DNA from: Methanosarcinales archaeon
Lineage (GTDB): Archaea > Halobacteriota > Methanosarcinia > Methanosarcinales > Methanocomedenaceae
Assembly: GCA_030600695.1 (NCBI GenBank)
Contig: JAUVLO010000002.1
Span: 1-41,769, forward strand
Length of the DNA stretch: 41,769 nucleotides
Reading direction: 5' to 3'
Shown: piece by piece, positions 20,425-29,766 of the stretch
Layout of the letters: each line of letters opens with the position of its first letter
Numbering within the stretch: position 1 is the first letter of the stretch
Translations under genes and position numbers: made by a program
The notes under the pieces: generated by a model
The model's input: the letters and a program-made list of their open reading frames with translations, nothing else
Databases searched by the model: none
Told to the model about the DNA's origin: nothing

Positions 20425-20685
20425 TTATTTTTCCTCCAGCACCATTTCTATGGCATCCTTGGGACATTCATTGGCACAGATGCCGCAGCCTTTGCAGAAA
20501 TCAAAATCGAATGTAACGTACTTGTCTTCCTGTTCGTGGATACTGCTATCCGGGCATAACAACGAACACAGTCCGCACTTGACACACTTGTCCTTGTGGT
20601 ACAGGGGCCTGAAATTCCTCCAGCCGCCGGTCTTGTTGACCCTGGTAGTACCAGGCTTTACAGCTCCGCCAATTGTGACCTTCAT
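20425..20685 (-). CDS. porD: Pyruvate ferredoxin oxidoreductase delta subunit (2x[4Fe-4S])
   Basis: [13 protein letters not shown] and [12 protein letters not shown]. Confidence 0.92.
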   Translation of the reverse strand: MKVTIGGAVKPGTTRVNKTGGWRNFRPLYHKDKCVKCGLCSLLCPDSSIHEQEDKYVTFDFDFCKGCGICANECPKDAIEMVLEEK

Positions 20686-21227
20686 TGTCCCGCCCCCATG
20701 CGGTGATAAGCTTCAAGCACGGCCTGGGAATTCTTTTCGCCCACTTTACCGGGGAAGCGTTCAGCTACGGCGTTCTGGATGCTTTCAACCCTTATCTCAC
20801 CTGTGGCGCCAGCAAAGGCACCCAAGAGAATAGTATTAACAATGGGGCGCCCGATAATGTCAAGGGCAATCCTTGTGGCATCTATTGTTATAACCTCTGC
20901 CTCTGTGTCAAGGTCAAAGGTATCAGGTGAAAACTCAGTGTTTATCAATATCTTACCACCAGGCTTAGCACCCGATGCCACGTCCACTGTCTCAATGAGC
21001 GTGGCGTCCTGTACGATCACATAATCAGGTTCGTATATCTGGCTGCGAAGCCTGATGAATTGTTCGTTGATTCTTGTAAAAGCCATTATCGGAGCGCCTC
21101 TCCGTTCTACTCCAAAGGCAGGGAATGCCTGGGAATATTTTCCATCCTCGAATGCTGCAACTGCCAGCAGTTCGGCGGCTGTAACTGAACCCTGTCCTCC
21201 ACGGCCATGGATACGTATTTCCTTCAA
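20682..21227 (-). CDS. porC: Pyruvate ferredoxin oxidoreductase gamma subunit
   Basis: [46 protein letters not shown]. Confidence 0.93.
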   Translation of the reverse strand: MKEIRIHGRGGQGSVTAAELLAVAAFEDGKYSQAFPAFGVERRGAPIMAFTRINEQFIRLRSQIYEPDYVIVQDATLIETVDVASGAKPGGKILINTEFSPDTFDLDTEAEVITIDATRIALDIIGRPIVNTILLGAFAGATGEIRVESIQNAVAERFPGKVGEKNSQAVLEAYHRMGAGQ

Positions 21228-21405
21228 GTAAAGCTTCCTCCAAATTAGTATAAAATGTGTTGTTTTCTTAACAGATGATGAGAAGTGATTCGTAATTGTT
21301 TAATTATTATTTATTACTTATGATAGGTACTGCAATATGGGGGTCGAATTAACAAAAAGTTAATGTTCGAAATCTTTTTTATAACGTATCACATACTATA
21401 ATCAT

Positions 21406-22065
21406 ATGTTACTTGATCTTCACATCCATTCCTGTTATTCCAAGGATTGCACCTCACCGGTAGCAGCAATCCTGGAACGGGCCATTAGGACAGGACTGGA
21501 CGGAATTGCTATTTGTGACCACGATACGGTGGAAGGATCGCTTGAAGCCAAGCGTCTGGTAAAGGAAATGGGTCTTGACCTGGTGATAGTTCCAGGGATT
21601 GAGGTAACAACTAACCGCGGTCATCTGTTGGTATTGGGCGCAGATGAAGCGTTCCCAATAAATTCTGACCCCAGCGACATTATTAAAATGGCCAGGGAGC
21701 ATGAATGTCTTATAGTGGCACCCCATCCCTTCAAGGGCTACCCAAAAAGTTTAGGCGATGTATCTGACCTGGACGTGGATGCTATCGAAGTCCTGAACTC
21801 CAGGTTCATCCTTGGTAAATTCAATGAACGGGCAGTGGAAATGGCCGAGACCCTGGGTCTGCCTATGCTAGGTAACAGTGATGCTCATTTTGTGGAGATG
21901 GTGGGCAGGGCTTACACTGAAATTGATGCTGAGCCGTCGGTTGAGGGCGTATTTAAAGCAATAAGGGATGGAAAGACTGTAGTACATGGTACCAGGACTC
22001 CACTTGGAGTCCAGTTCTACCAGGCATGCCTGGGGGTTAAAAGAAGGATGCTGAACTTGATATAG
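21406..22065 (+). CDS. PHP domain metal-dependent phosphoesterase
   Basis: LDLHIHSCYSKDC, ICDHDTVEGSLEA, APHPFKGY, GNSDAH. Confidence 0.92.
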   Translation: MLLDLHIHSCYSKDCTSPVAAILERAIRTGLDGIAICDHDTVEGSLEAKRLVKEMGLDLVIVPGIEVTTNRGHLLVLGADEAFPINSDPSDIIKMAREHECLIVAPHPFKGYPKSLGDVSDLDVDAIEVLNSRFILGKFNERAVEMAETLGLPMLGNSDAHFVEMVGRAYTEIDAEPSVEGVFKAIRDGKTVVHGTRTPLGVQFYQACLGVKRRMLNLI

Positions 22066-22100
22066 TAATGAAAGATGAAGGAAATCATTCATTAATATTA

Positions 22101-22157
22101 CAAGAAAATCTTCCATTCGGTCGGATTTACTTGAGTACGTAATCTTACAGATTATAT
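22101..22157. repeat. Dispersed 57-bp repeat, copy B
   Basis: 52/57 identical to 11543-11599, also 3' of a + strand CDS. Confidence 0.85.
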
Positions 22158-22168
22158 ACTAAAAAACT

Positions 22169-22205
22169 AAAAAAAAAGGAAGGGAAGACAGAATAACTAT
22201 CTTCC
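22169..22205 (-). terminator. Hairpin plus T9 terminator for the multiheme cytochrome gene
   Basis: GGAAGACAG-aataa-CTATCTTCC (22183-22205), nine-A run at 22169-22177 = T9 on the minus strand after the hairpin. Confidence 0.6.
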
Positions 22206-22221
22206 GGACGGCAGTTAAATT

Positions 22222-23175
22222 TTAATTCCTGGTTTTCCTGATCACAAATAACATAGCCAGTGATGTCAATGCCATCAAGACTCCAAACCCTGGAACCCCG
22301 GAAGGTCCATCATCACCTTCGATTGGAGTGTCTGCAGGTCCTGCTGTGGTAGTATGGACAGCAGTTGGTGCTGATGTCGGTTTATCATCTGCTACCATTG
22401 GGTGGCATACCGAACACTTTAAACCTGTGCTGGAGGTTTTAAGGGATATCTGGTTGTATCCGTGAAGTGATTCAACACTGTGGCATAGTATACATTCCGG
22501 GATCATGATCTTTCCCGTACCCTGGTCTATGTGGCATTTTTCACATGCTACATCAGGTATGTGGATAAAGTGAGGGATCTCACTTGCGGTCACATTGACT
22601 GAGCCAGGTCTATGGCACCTGTAACATGAATTCGGATCAGAAGCCTCGCCATGAAGCACTGCAACGTCTGCAGAGACATGGCAGGCCTGGCAGACAATTA
22701 CGTCGCCCGCACCTGTTACTGGTGAAACAATATTCGCTGCTGAACCATGGCACTTGTCACAGGATTCTGTTGGTCCGCCGTGAACGTTCAACAGGTCACC
22801 GTGGCAGTGTGCACACAGGGTATCTGACATCATTTCCAAATGTAAACTATCAAGCCCTGCATGGCAGTACGAACAATCTTCAGTTTGTACCTTTTTAAGG
22901 TGAACATTATGTATCGAACCTGTATGGCATTTGTAACATGAAGGTTGCCGATCAGTCAGTGTTTTACCGTGACATCCCTGGCATGTGGCTGATGTCGATT
23001 CATGTATCACATGCGTATCCTGGTTATGGCAGACCGCCTTACAATTCGTGTCTTCTGCCATTTTACTTACTGTCTCATATTGTGCCACTTCTGCTTGAAC
23101 CGCAGTGACCATTGAGAATATTACTATTAATAATAGCAAAACTTTAATTTGCTTCAATTTTTCTCCTCCTTTCAA
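22222..23175 (-). CDS. Multiheme c-type cytochrome with signal peptide and C-terminal PGF-CTERM-like anchor
   Basis: Ten CXXCH (CQGCH, CYKCH, CSYCH, CAHCH, CDKCH, CQACH, CYRCH, CEKCH, CILCH, CSVCH) plus one CX3CH (CKAVCH); Thr/Pro linker and PGFGVLMALTSLAMLFVIRKTRN tail. Confidence 0.93.
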   Translation of the reverse strand: MKGGEKLKQIKVLLLLIVIFSMVTAVQAEVAQYETVSKMAEDTNCKAVCHNQDTHVIHESTSATCQGCHGKTLTDRQPSCYKCHTGSIHNVHLKKVQTEDCSYCHAGLDSLHLEMMSDTLCAHCHGDLLNVHGGPTESCDKCHGSAANIVSPVTGAGDVIVCQACHVSADVAVLHGEASDPNSCYRCHRPGSVNVTASEIPHFIHIPDVACEKCHIDQGTGKIMIPECILCHSVESLHGYNQISLKTSSTGLKCSVCHPMVADDKPTSAPTAVHTTTAGPADTPIEGDDGPSGVPGFGVLMALTSLAMLFVIRKTRN

Positions 23176-23305
23176 TATTTGGTATATACTAATATTTGGT
23201 GTATAATTATTGATTTCATCATCCTTATGCTATTATTAACTTTTCGTTTTAATCATAGCATATGGATAGCACATGGTTGAGTAGGTACTCATTATTGTCA
23301 AGTGT

Positions 23306-24142
23306 TCACCTGAATACAATCAGTGGTCTTTTCTCCCGTGGTTTTTTCTTATGTTCTTCGTGTGCACCCTCAACAACTTCTACGTATTCGTTCATAGTCT
23401 CCTTACCGGTTATGAACAAGGCCTTAACATTTTGTGACATCCTCGGATCTGTTCCCAGGAATCCCAGATGAATGATGAGTTCAAGCACGAACCAGTATGT
23501 TGCCCACAAATGTATTGTCCTGATAAGTTCAACTCCGCTCATGCCAATAAATGCACCTGCACTACCGGTTATGTCATTAACGAACCAGGCCATAAAATTA
23601 TTCCACACAGGTATATCAAAATTCACAAATCCGAATTTCAGGTCTATCATTATGATGCCTGTCAGGCCAATAAAGAGAATGGCCATTGCTTCAAATACCA
23701 CCATAAGTTTATAGCCCGGATGAAGTTTATTTTTATAATGACCAGTGGTTTTATCGTAAATCGTGTATTTTGGATATTCCTCAGGGGGTTTAAATACGCC
23801 AACAATGGCTTGATAAAGCCTGGCAAAATCTTTCAGGCTGAATAAGTCACTCAACAGGTGACCGCTGGTTATCAGATTGAACGGTATGAATGTCCAGTTA
23901 ATCACCAAGAACAGGATACCTGCAATCACATGGATCAAACGGAGGGTTTGATATGACATCAATTCCCATGCATGTAAGCTACAGGTATTGAACTGTATAG
24001 CCATGTACAGTCCTGTAATTATAAGCAGAACACAAGTTATCATATGTGACTGGTGAGCTATCATATCCCTCAGTCTATACCGTCTTCCTACAACATCATT
24101 ATCAAAGTTTTGATTTCCCTGCATACACATCCTCCATTTCAA
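23306..24142 (-). CDS. Membrane cytochrome b subunit (VhtC/HydC or cytochrome b561-like)
   Basis: His-bearing TM segments HQSHMITCVLLIITGLYMA, LRLIHVIAGILFLVINW, IRTIHLWATYWFVLELIIHLGF. Confidence 0.82.
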   Translation of the reverse strand: MKWRMCMQGNQNFDNDVVGRRYRLRDMIAHQSHMITCVLLIITGLYMAIQFNTCSLHAWELMSYQTLRLIHVIAGILFLVINWTFIPFNLITSGHLLSDLFSLKDFARLYQAIVGVFKPPEEYPKYTIYDKTTGHYKNKLHPGYKLMVVFEAMAILFIGLTGIIMIDLKFGFVNFDIPVWNNFMAWFVNDITGSAGAFIGMSGVELIRTIHLWATYWFVLELIIHLGFLGTDPRMSQNVKALFITGKETMNEYVEVVEGAHEEHKKKPREKRPLIVFR

Positions 24143-24315
24143 ACATATAATTGTAAATCACCGATTTGGAAGCTCAATACACTCCACAAACGTACACAGA
24201 TGTTTTACTCTATATTTATCAGATTATATTTTTGTAGATTACATTGTTAGATATAGTTTTCGTTTAAGTTCTGCTGAATCGCATATATTATACTCCCATA
24301 TACCCTGTCAATCTA

Positions 24316-24924
24316 TCAAATGTGCTTGATAATATGGGGTGCCTCCGGAATGATCAACTCCTTTAAGGCAAGCTCGACCGCTGCCGGTGAGCCAGGTAAA
24401 CAGAATACCACGCATCTGCCCACAACCCCGGCAGATGCCCTGGAGAGCATAGCAGCAGTCCCTACGTCTTCCAGGCTTTTCAGCCTGAACAGTTCACCAA
24501 AACCGGGAATGGTCTTGTCAAAAAGTGGTTCCACCGCTTCCAGGGTCACGTCTTCTGGCGCAAGACCGGTGCCGCCACTGATGACGATAGCATCAATATC
24601 CGCACCAATTTCCAGACCTATATCTACACCCATATCTGCACCAATTTTTGAACCTATATCTACACCTATATCTGTGCCTGTTAATTCCCGGACATGCCCG
24701 GCAATCAAGGTCTCATTATCAGGCAGCAGTGAATATGTTTTGACCTCAAAACCTGAACCTGATATCAGGTCCATCATGACCGTTCCGGATATGTCATCAG
24801 CAAGCTGGGGCCCGGATACACTGCCATAAGTCTCATACCTGGATGTGCTCACTGTAATAATTGCGAATTTCACTATTGCTGGAGCATTCTTCTTGTGTTG
24901 TGCTGGCGTATCGTCCCAGGGCAT
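24316..24924 (-). CDS. moaB: Molybdenum cofactor biosynthesis protein MoaB (MogA family)
   Basis: FAIITVSTSRYETYG, DAIVISGGTGLAPEDVTLEAV, VFCLPGSPAAVELAL. Confidence 0.9.
   Translation of the reverse strand: MPWDDTPAQHKKNAPAIVKFAIITVSTSRYETYGSVSGPQLADDISGTVMMDLISGSGFEVKTYSLLPDNETLIAGHVRELTGTDIGVDIGSKIGADMGVDIGLEIGADIDAIVISGGTGLAPEDVTLEAVEPLFDKTIPGFGELFRLKSLEDVGTAAMLSRASAGVVGRCVVFCLPGSPAAVELALKELIIPEAPHIIKHI
24601..24672 (-). repeat. In-frame 36-bp tandem repeat (2 units) inside moaB
   Basis: 24601-24636 and 24637-24672, 30/36 identical; encodes DIGVDIGSKIGA / DMGVDIGLEIGA. Confidence 0.88.
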
Positions 24925-24968
24925 GAAGAGATTTATGTTGTTATGGATTATATGAATTAATCGATTCT

Positions 24969-26018
24969 ATGCAGATAATGGCTATTGACGTAGGAATGGG
25001 TACACAGGACATACTGCTGTACGACGATGCACAGCATATTGAGAATAATATTAAGATGGTGCTCTCCTCCCAGACCCGGATAATTGCACAGCGTATCAGC
25101 CGTGCCACAGGTGCAGGGCATGATATATTCCTCACTGGTACTACCATGGGCGGCGGTCCCTCGGGCAAAGCTGTACGTAAACATATCAAGGCAGGGTTGA
25201 AGGTCTATGCCCGATCGGATGCTGCCCTGACCCTGCACGATAACCTGGAGAAAGTGACGCGAATGGGTGTGACGCTGGTGGGCGAGGAGGACACGGTACC
25301 CAGGGGGGCAGAGCAGATCGAGATGTGTGATGTGGATACTCATGCCCTTGGCACAGCATTGGGGCTGTTCGAGACACAAATGCCCAGGGACTTTGCAGTG
25401 GCAGTACAGGATCACGGAGAAGCTCCTGACATGAGCAACCGCGTGTTCAGGTTCCGGCATTTCAGGGAACTGCTGGAGCAAGGCGGTGAACTGGAGCGGT
25501 TCGCCCATCTGAATAAGGTGCCGCCCCACCTTTCTAGAATGCAGGCAGTCATGGAGACCTTGAAACGGGACGGGAACAATGTACTGCTCATGGATACAGG
25601 GCCTGCTGCCGTTTGCGGGGCGCTGGCAGGCAGTTCCGGCGGCCCGGTAGCTGTGGTGAACATCGGTAACGGGCATACCCTGGCTGCCGTGGTGGCAGGG
25701 AACAGGATGCTGGCATTGTTCGAACATCACACCCGGTATGTGGATGCACAAAAGATGGATGGACTTATCAGGCGGTTATGTGATGGAGAACTCGGTTTTG
25801 ATGACATTTTCAACGATGGTGGGCACGGTTGTTATATCCGGCAGATCGTGGGGTTCAGGAACATCGAATCAGTGATAGTGACAGGTCCAAACCGCCAGAT
25901 TATGGAAGATTCGGCGCTTGATGTGGAATTTGCAGCACCTCACGGTGATATGATGCTTACCGGATGTTTCGGACTTGTGGAAATGTTTGGGAAGAAGATG
26001 GAAAGCAGGCACGACTGA
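24969..26018 (+). CDS. DUF1786 family protein
   Basis: MAIDVGMGTQDILLYDD N-terminus and actin/ASKHA-like organisation; family call from recall. Confidence 0.72.
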   Translation: MQIMAIDVGMGTQDILLYDDAQHIENNIKMVLSSQTRIIAQRISRATGAGHDIFLTGTTMGGGPSGKAVRKHIKAGLKVYARSDAALTLHDNLEKVTRMGVTLVGEEDTVPRGAEQIEMCDVDTHALGTALGLFETQMPRDFAVAVQDHGEAPDMSNRVFRFRHFRELLEQGGELERFAHLNKVPPHLSRMQAVMETLKRDGNNVLLMDTGPAAVCGALAGSSGGPVAVVNIGNGHTLAAVVAGNRMLALFEHHTRYVDAQKMDGLIRRLCDGELGFDDIFNDGGHGCYIRQIVGFRNIESVIVTGPNRQIMEDSALDVEFAAPHGDMMLTGCFGLVEMFGKKMESRHD

Positions 26019-26025
26019 ATTCTTA

Positions 26026-27099
26026 TTACATCTTTATCCTGCCGATCTCCAGATACATGATCTCTTCTCCCCTCTGCCAGGCAAAAACCATCTGTTTTCT
26101 CACACTATGGGCAAGCCTGATCGCCCTTGATAGCTGGGGGAGGTTGAACACGTGTTCGATGTTCACCGCATGTACAAGGAATTGGGAATGCATCATCATA
26201 TCCAATCCGTCAATTTTTTTATAAACCCGGTAATGGGTGCCGAACTTATACCCGGTCTTGGCTACCATCCCTGAATCCCTAAGGTCCCTGTAGACTGCCA
26301 GTTTTTCCTGGAAATCGCTTTCTACATTGATTGCACTATCTACAAATTCCATGCTGGCGAGTAGATCGTCCCCTTTGCTGTCCCTGAGGTCCAGTACCTT
26401 TTTCTCCTGCAAATATGCTGCCTCAACTAATGATAACTGGAGGCGGACTTCATCCAGGGGTTTACCGTAAAAGAATTGTCTATGCAGCATGGCAGATGCA
26501 CCGGCATCCCAGACCATGACCCTGTCTTCCAGGAGGGTGGCCTCAATACCAGGACCCGGGACATTTTCAGTCATCTCACCTTTCATTGTGCGAAGCTTCA
26601 CACCGTAGAAGGTGATGTCGCTCTCTTCGTCCACTACAGCAATCACAAGTTCTTTGCGCATGTTGGCGGTGGTCTCAAGCTGGCGTACCAGGTCTTTTAA
26701 GGGCATAGGATTACGTTCGGAGAGTGCGTACACGAAATATTTCGAGGGGGTCTTACCGGGCCGGCCACCTCTGGGATATACCCTGAAATCTGTGACACCG
26801 GGCTTTATGAAATAACCCCTTTCACGCATGTCTTTGTATACGATGTATTTTACTTCAAAATTCCCTTTTTCCCTACTTGCATAGCTGATGAGGTCCTTGA
26901 GATCAAGTTCCTTTTTATCCCTGGTGACCTTGATCCTGTTTTTGTAAGTGAGGTAGGCAGCTTCGATGAGGGTCAGTTCAAGGGAATCGTCTTTTGGGTT
27001 ACCATAGAAACTGGTGTTGTAAAGCGTCTCCTTAGTATCAGGTTCCAGTTTAACGATATGGCCGTCCAGTTTGCCGTTAAGTGCGTGGTTCTCGTTCAT
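26026..27099 (-). CDS. endA: tRNA-splicing endonuclease
   Basis: Two homologous halves (FYGNPKDDSLELTLIEAAYL / FYGKPLDEVRLQLSLVEAAYL); C-terminal YRDLRDSGMVAKTGYKFGTHYRVY. Confidence 0.9.
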   Translation of the reverse strand: MNENHALNGKLDGHIVKLEPDTKETLYNTSFYGNPKDDSLELTLIEAAYLTYKNRIKVTRDKKELDLKDLISYASREKGNFEVKYIVYKDMRERGYFIKPGVTDFRVYPRGGRPGKTPSKYFVYALSERNPMPLKDLVRQLETTANMRKELVIAVVDEESDITFYGVKLRTMKGEMTENVPGPGIEATLLEDRVMVWDAGASAMLHRQFFYGKPLDEVRLQLSLVEAAYLQEKKVLDLRDSKGDDLLASMEFVDSAINVESDFQEKLAVYRDLRDSGMVAKTGYKFGTHYRVYKKIDGLDMMMHSQFLVHAVNIEHVFNLPQLSRAIRLAHSVRKQMVFAWQRGEEIMYLEIGRIKM

Positions 27100-27240
27100 T
27101 TCACTTCACTTATGAGGGGTTTTAGTTAAATAGCCTTCCTGGTGGATGCAGGTTAATAATCGTAAGGTATTTATTTTAGCTCTCCATTAGATTATTTCTG
27201 ACCGGGATTTATATGCCGGGTATAAAAGGAGAGAAATTAT

Positions 27241-27420
27241 ATGGTAGCAAAAGTAAATGTTGATGAATGTACAGGATGCGGAACGTGTGTGGATGAATGC
27301 CCTGCAGAAGCCATTTCAATGAACGATAATGATATTGCTGTGGTAAATGCAGATGAGTGTACAGATTGTGGAATGTGTGTGGATGCATGTCCCACTGAAG
27401 CAATTACGGTAGAAGAATAG
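27241..27420 (+). CDS. 2x[4Fe-4S] ferredoxin
   Basis: Manual translation [59 protein letters not shown]. Confidence 0.95.
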   Translation: MVAKVNVDECTGCGTCVDECPAEAISMNDNDIAVVNADECTDCGMCVDACPTEAITVEE

Positions 27421-27480
27421 GCACACAGATATATTTTCAAATCGGCCAACATATCAACGTGCTTGGTCTGAGAAAAAAAC

Positions 27481-27657
27481 ATGGCAGTAAAAGTAGATAT
27501 AGATGAATGTGTAGGATGCGGAACCTGCGTGGACGAATGTCCACAGGAAGCCATCTCAATGAATGACGATGACATTGCGGTTATCAGTGATGAGTGCACT
27601 GATTGTGGATTGTGCGTAGAAGCATGTCCTACTGCCGCAATTTCATCGGATCGATGA
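27481..27657 (+). CDS. 2x[4Fe-4S] ferredoxin (paralogue)
   Basis: Manual translation [58 protein letters not shown]. Confidence 0.95.
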   Translation: MAVKVDIDECVGCGTCVDECPQEAISMNDDDIAVISDECTDCGLCVEACPTAAISSDR

Positions 27658-27695
27658 TCAATATTCAATTTTTTTTATTTTTTCCGGAGGTTGCA

Positions 27696-28727
27696 ATGAC
27701 TGAAACTATCAAAACAGCCGTTTTAGGTGCAACAGGAGCGGTAGGACAGAGGTTTGTTGAGGCTCTTGCCAGCCATCCCTGGTTCGAGATAACTGCCCTG
27801 GCAGCATCTGAGCGTTCTGCAGGAAAGAAATACCGTGACGCTGCCAACTGGCGGCTGGAGTCCCAGATGCCTGAAGAAGCAGCCGATGTCGAAGTGGTAC
27901 CAGTCGATGTTGGAGCAGTGGACGCTGACCTGGTGTTCTCTGCACTGCCTGCGGACCTGGCAAAAAAGGTGGAAGCTGATTTTGTCAGGGCGGGCTGTGT
28001 GGTTGCCAGCAATGCAGGAGCGTTTCGGAAGGAGGCAGATGTACCTCTGATGATTCCTGAGGTCAACCCGGAGCACCTGGGGCTGATCGATGTACAGCGC
28101 GACAACCGCGGCTGGGACGGATGTATCGTGACAAATCCCAACTGCACTACGATCATGTTCACTTTGACCTTAAAGCCCCTGATGCAGTTCGGGCTTGAGA
28201 ATGTGAATATTGCGTCCATGCAGGCCATTTCTGGTGCGGGTTATGACGGCATCCCGGCTATGGCTATACTGGAGAACGTGGTGCCCTATATCGGCGGTGA
28301 GGAGGAGAAGGTGGAGAGTGAACCCTTAAAACTCCTTGGCGAATTCGACGGCAGCCAGGTAATCCCTGCTGATTTTAATATCAGTGCAAGCTGTCACCGT
28401 GTGCCTGTGATGGACGGGCACCTGGAGGCATTGTGGGCTGGCATGGCTGATGACCCTACACCCGAACAGGTGCGCCAGGCGTTCCTTGACTTTGACCCTG
28501 GACTTTCAGACCTGCCCACCGAGCCTGAGAACCCGATTATTGTGCGGGATGAGCCCGACAGGCCCCAGCCCAGGCTGGACAGGAATGCTGGCAATGGTAT
28601 GAGTGTGTCCGTGGGCCGGATACGGGAAGGTATCAGGTACATAGTAATGGGGCACAATACTATCAGAGGCGCGGCAGGGGCCAGTGTGCTGAATGCTGAG
28701 TTGATGCATAAGAAAGGGTATCTCTGA
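27696..28727 (+). CDS. asd: Aspartate-semialdehyde dehydrogenase
   Basis: TAVLGATGAVGQRFVEAL, VTNPNCTTIMFTL; ATG at 27696 after TCCGGAGG; ORF opens at 27603. Confidence 0.94.
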   Translation: MTETIKTAVLGATGAVGQRFVEALASHPWFEITALAASERSAGKKYRDAANWRLESQMPEEAADVEVVPVDVGAVDADLVFSALPADLAKKVEADFVRAGCVVASNAGAFRKEADVPLMIPEVNPEHLGLIDVQRDNRGWDGCIVTNPNCTTIMFTLTLKPLMQFGLENVNIASMQAISGAGYDGIPAMAILENVVPYIGGEEEKVESEPLKLLGEFDGSQVIPADFNISASCHRVPVMDGHLEALWAGMADDPTPEQVRQAFLDFDPGLSDLPTEPENPIIVRDEPDRPQPRLDRNAGNGMSVSVGRIREGIRYIVMGHNTIRGAAGASVLNAELMHKKGYL

Positions 28728-28937
28728 GCCCGGTTGGGCTTGGATTGCCTTGGTTTTTTTATTTGTTTTATTCCACCTTGGGAAGTGCTGTGCCGGGTTC
28801 CTGAGTATCGACAGCCACAGCCCGAAGCGCAAACGAGCGTACTATTTTTTCAGTAGATTGTGAAGCAGTGTGTGGTACCAAATTCCATCCCCAACCTTTA
28901 TTACCCATTAACGTATCTATAATCCCCTTACAACATG

Positions 28938-29005
28938 CCAGTTTCATAGGCGGGATACGTCCCGCAGGAATGTGGCCCCTTCAAGGGCTGAACCGTGAAA
29001 CCTGG
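28938..29005 (+). ncRNA. Candidate structured 5' leader of rpl15e (three-way junction)
   Basis: CCAGUUUCA/UGAAAcCUGG closing stem, GCGGGA-UACG-UCCCGC hairpin, GCCC-CUUCAA-GGGC hairpin; TATA-like tctataat about 20 nt upstream. Confidence 0.5.
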
Positions 29006-29029
29006 AAACTAATTAGGAGATAACGAAAC

Positions 29030-29620
29030 ATGGCAAGATCAATGTATAGTCATATCAGGGATGCCTGGAAGAAACCTGACTCAACGTATGTACACGAACT
29101 CAGATGGCACAGGCTCCAGGAATGGAGACGTGAAGCCTCAGTACAGAGAATAGACAAACCCACACGGCTTGACCGGGCACGCAGCCTGGGCTATAAGGCC
29201 AAGCAGGGTATAGTCATGGTCAGGGCAGGTATCAGGCGGGGCAGTGCCCGGAAATCACGATATATCAGGGGCCGCCGGACCAAGCGTATGGGCATGAGCA
29301 AGATCACTCGCGGCAAGAGCATACAGCGTATTGCAGAAGAAAGGGCAGCACGCAAATTCCCCAACCTGCAGGTGCTCAACTCATACTGGGTAGGCGAGGA
29401 CGGTAAGCACAAATGGTACGAGATCATCATGGTGGACACGTCACATCCGGTCATCAAGAACGACCCAAAATTGAATTGGCTATGCCATCCCAACCAGAAA
29501 GGACGGGTCTTCAGGGGCAAGACAAGTGCCGGAACAAAGGGCAGAGGCCAGCGCAAACGCGGCAAAGGTACTGAAAAGACCAGGCCCAGCATAAGGTCCC
29601 GGGGCAATTTAGGTAAGTGA
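29030..29620 (+). CDS. rpl15e: 50S ribosomal protein L15e
   Basis: [60 protein letters not shown]. Confidence 0.96.
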   Translation: MARSMYSHIRDAWKKPDSTYVHELRWHRLQEWRREASVQRIDKPTRLDRARSLGYKAKQGIVMVRAGIRRGSARKSRYIRGRRTKRMGMSKITRGKSIQRIAEERAARKFPNLQVLNSYWVGEDGKHKWYEIIMVDTSHPVIKNDPKLNWLCHPNQKGRVFRGKTSAGTKGRGQRKRGKGTEKTRPSIRSRGNLGK

Positions 29621-29646
29621 GGTCTGTGACCTCACATCATTTTTTT
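29617..29646 (+). terminator. Intrinsic-like terminator overlapping the rpl15e stop codon
   Basis: GTGAGGTC-TGT-GACCTCAC perfect 8-bp stem, then T-run at 29640-29646. Confidence 0.65.
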
Positions 29647-29766
29647 CAGGTTTTTTACTAGGTAAATACAACAAAATGGAGTTTTTTCCTGTAAACCTGA
29701 ATGCCCGATCAACTATCGGTAATAGCGGGCAATTTATTGTACTTTAAATGAAAATTAGATGCAGGA

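Noticed and set aside
26026-27099. EndA internal duplication as an unusual fusion
   Set aside because: Two-repeat tRNA-splicing endonucleases are a known archaeal architecture.
28938-29005. rpl15e leader considered as a TPP riboswitch because of GGGCUGA...GUGAAACCUGG
   Set aside because: The CUGAGA and GCGUAGGGA core elements and the second arm are missing; gene context is not thiamine related.
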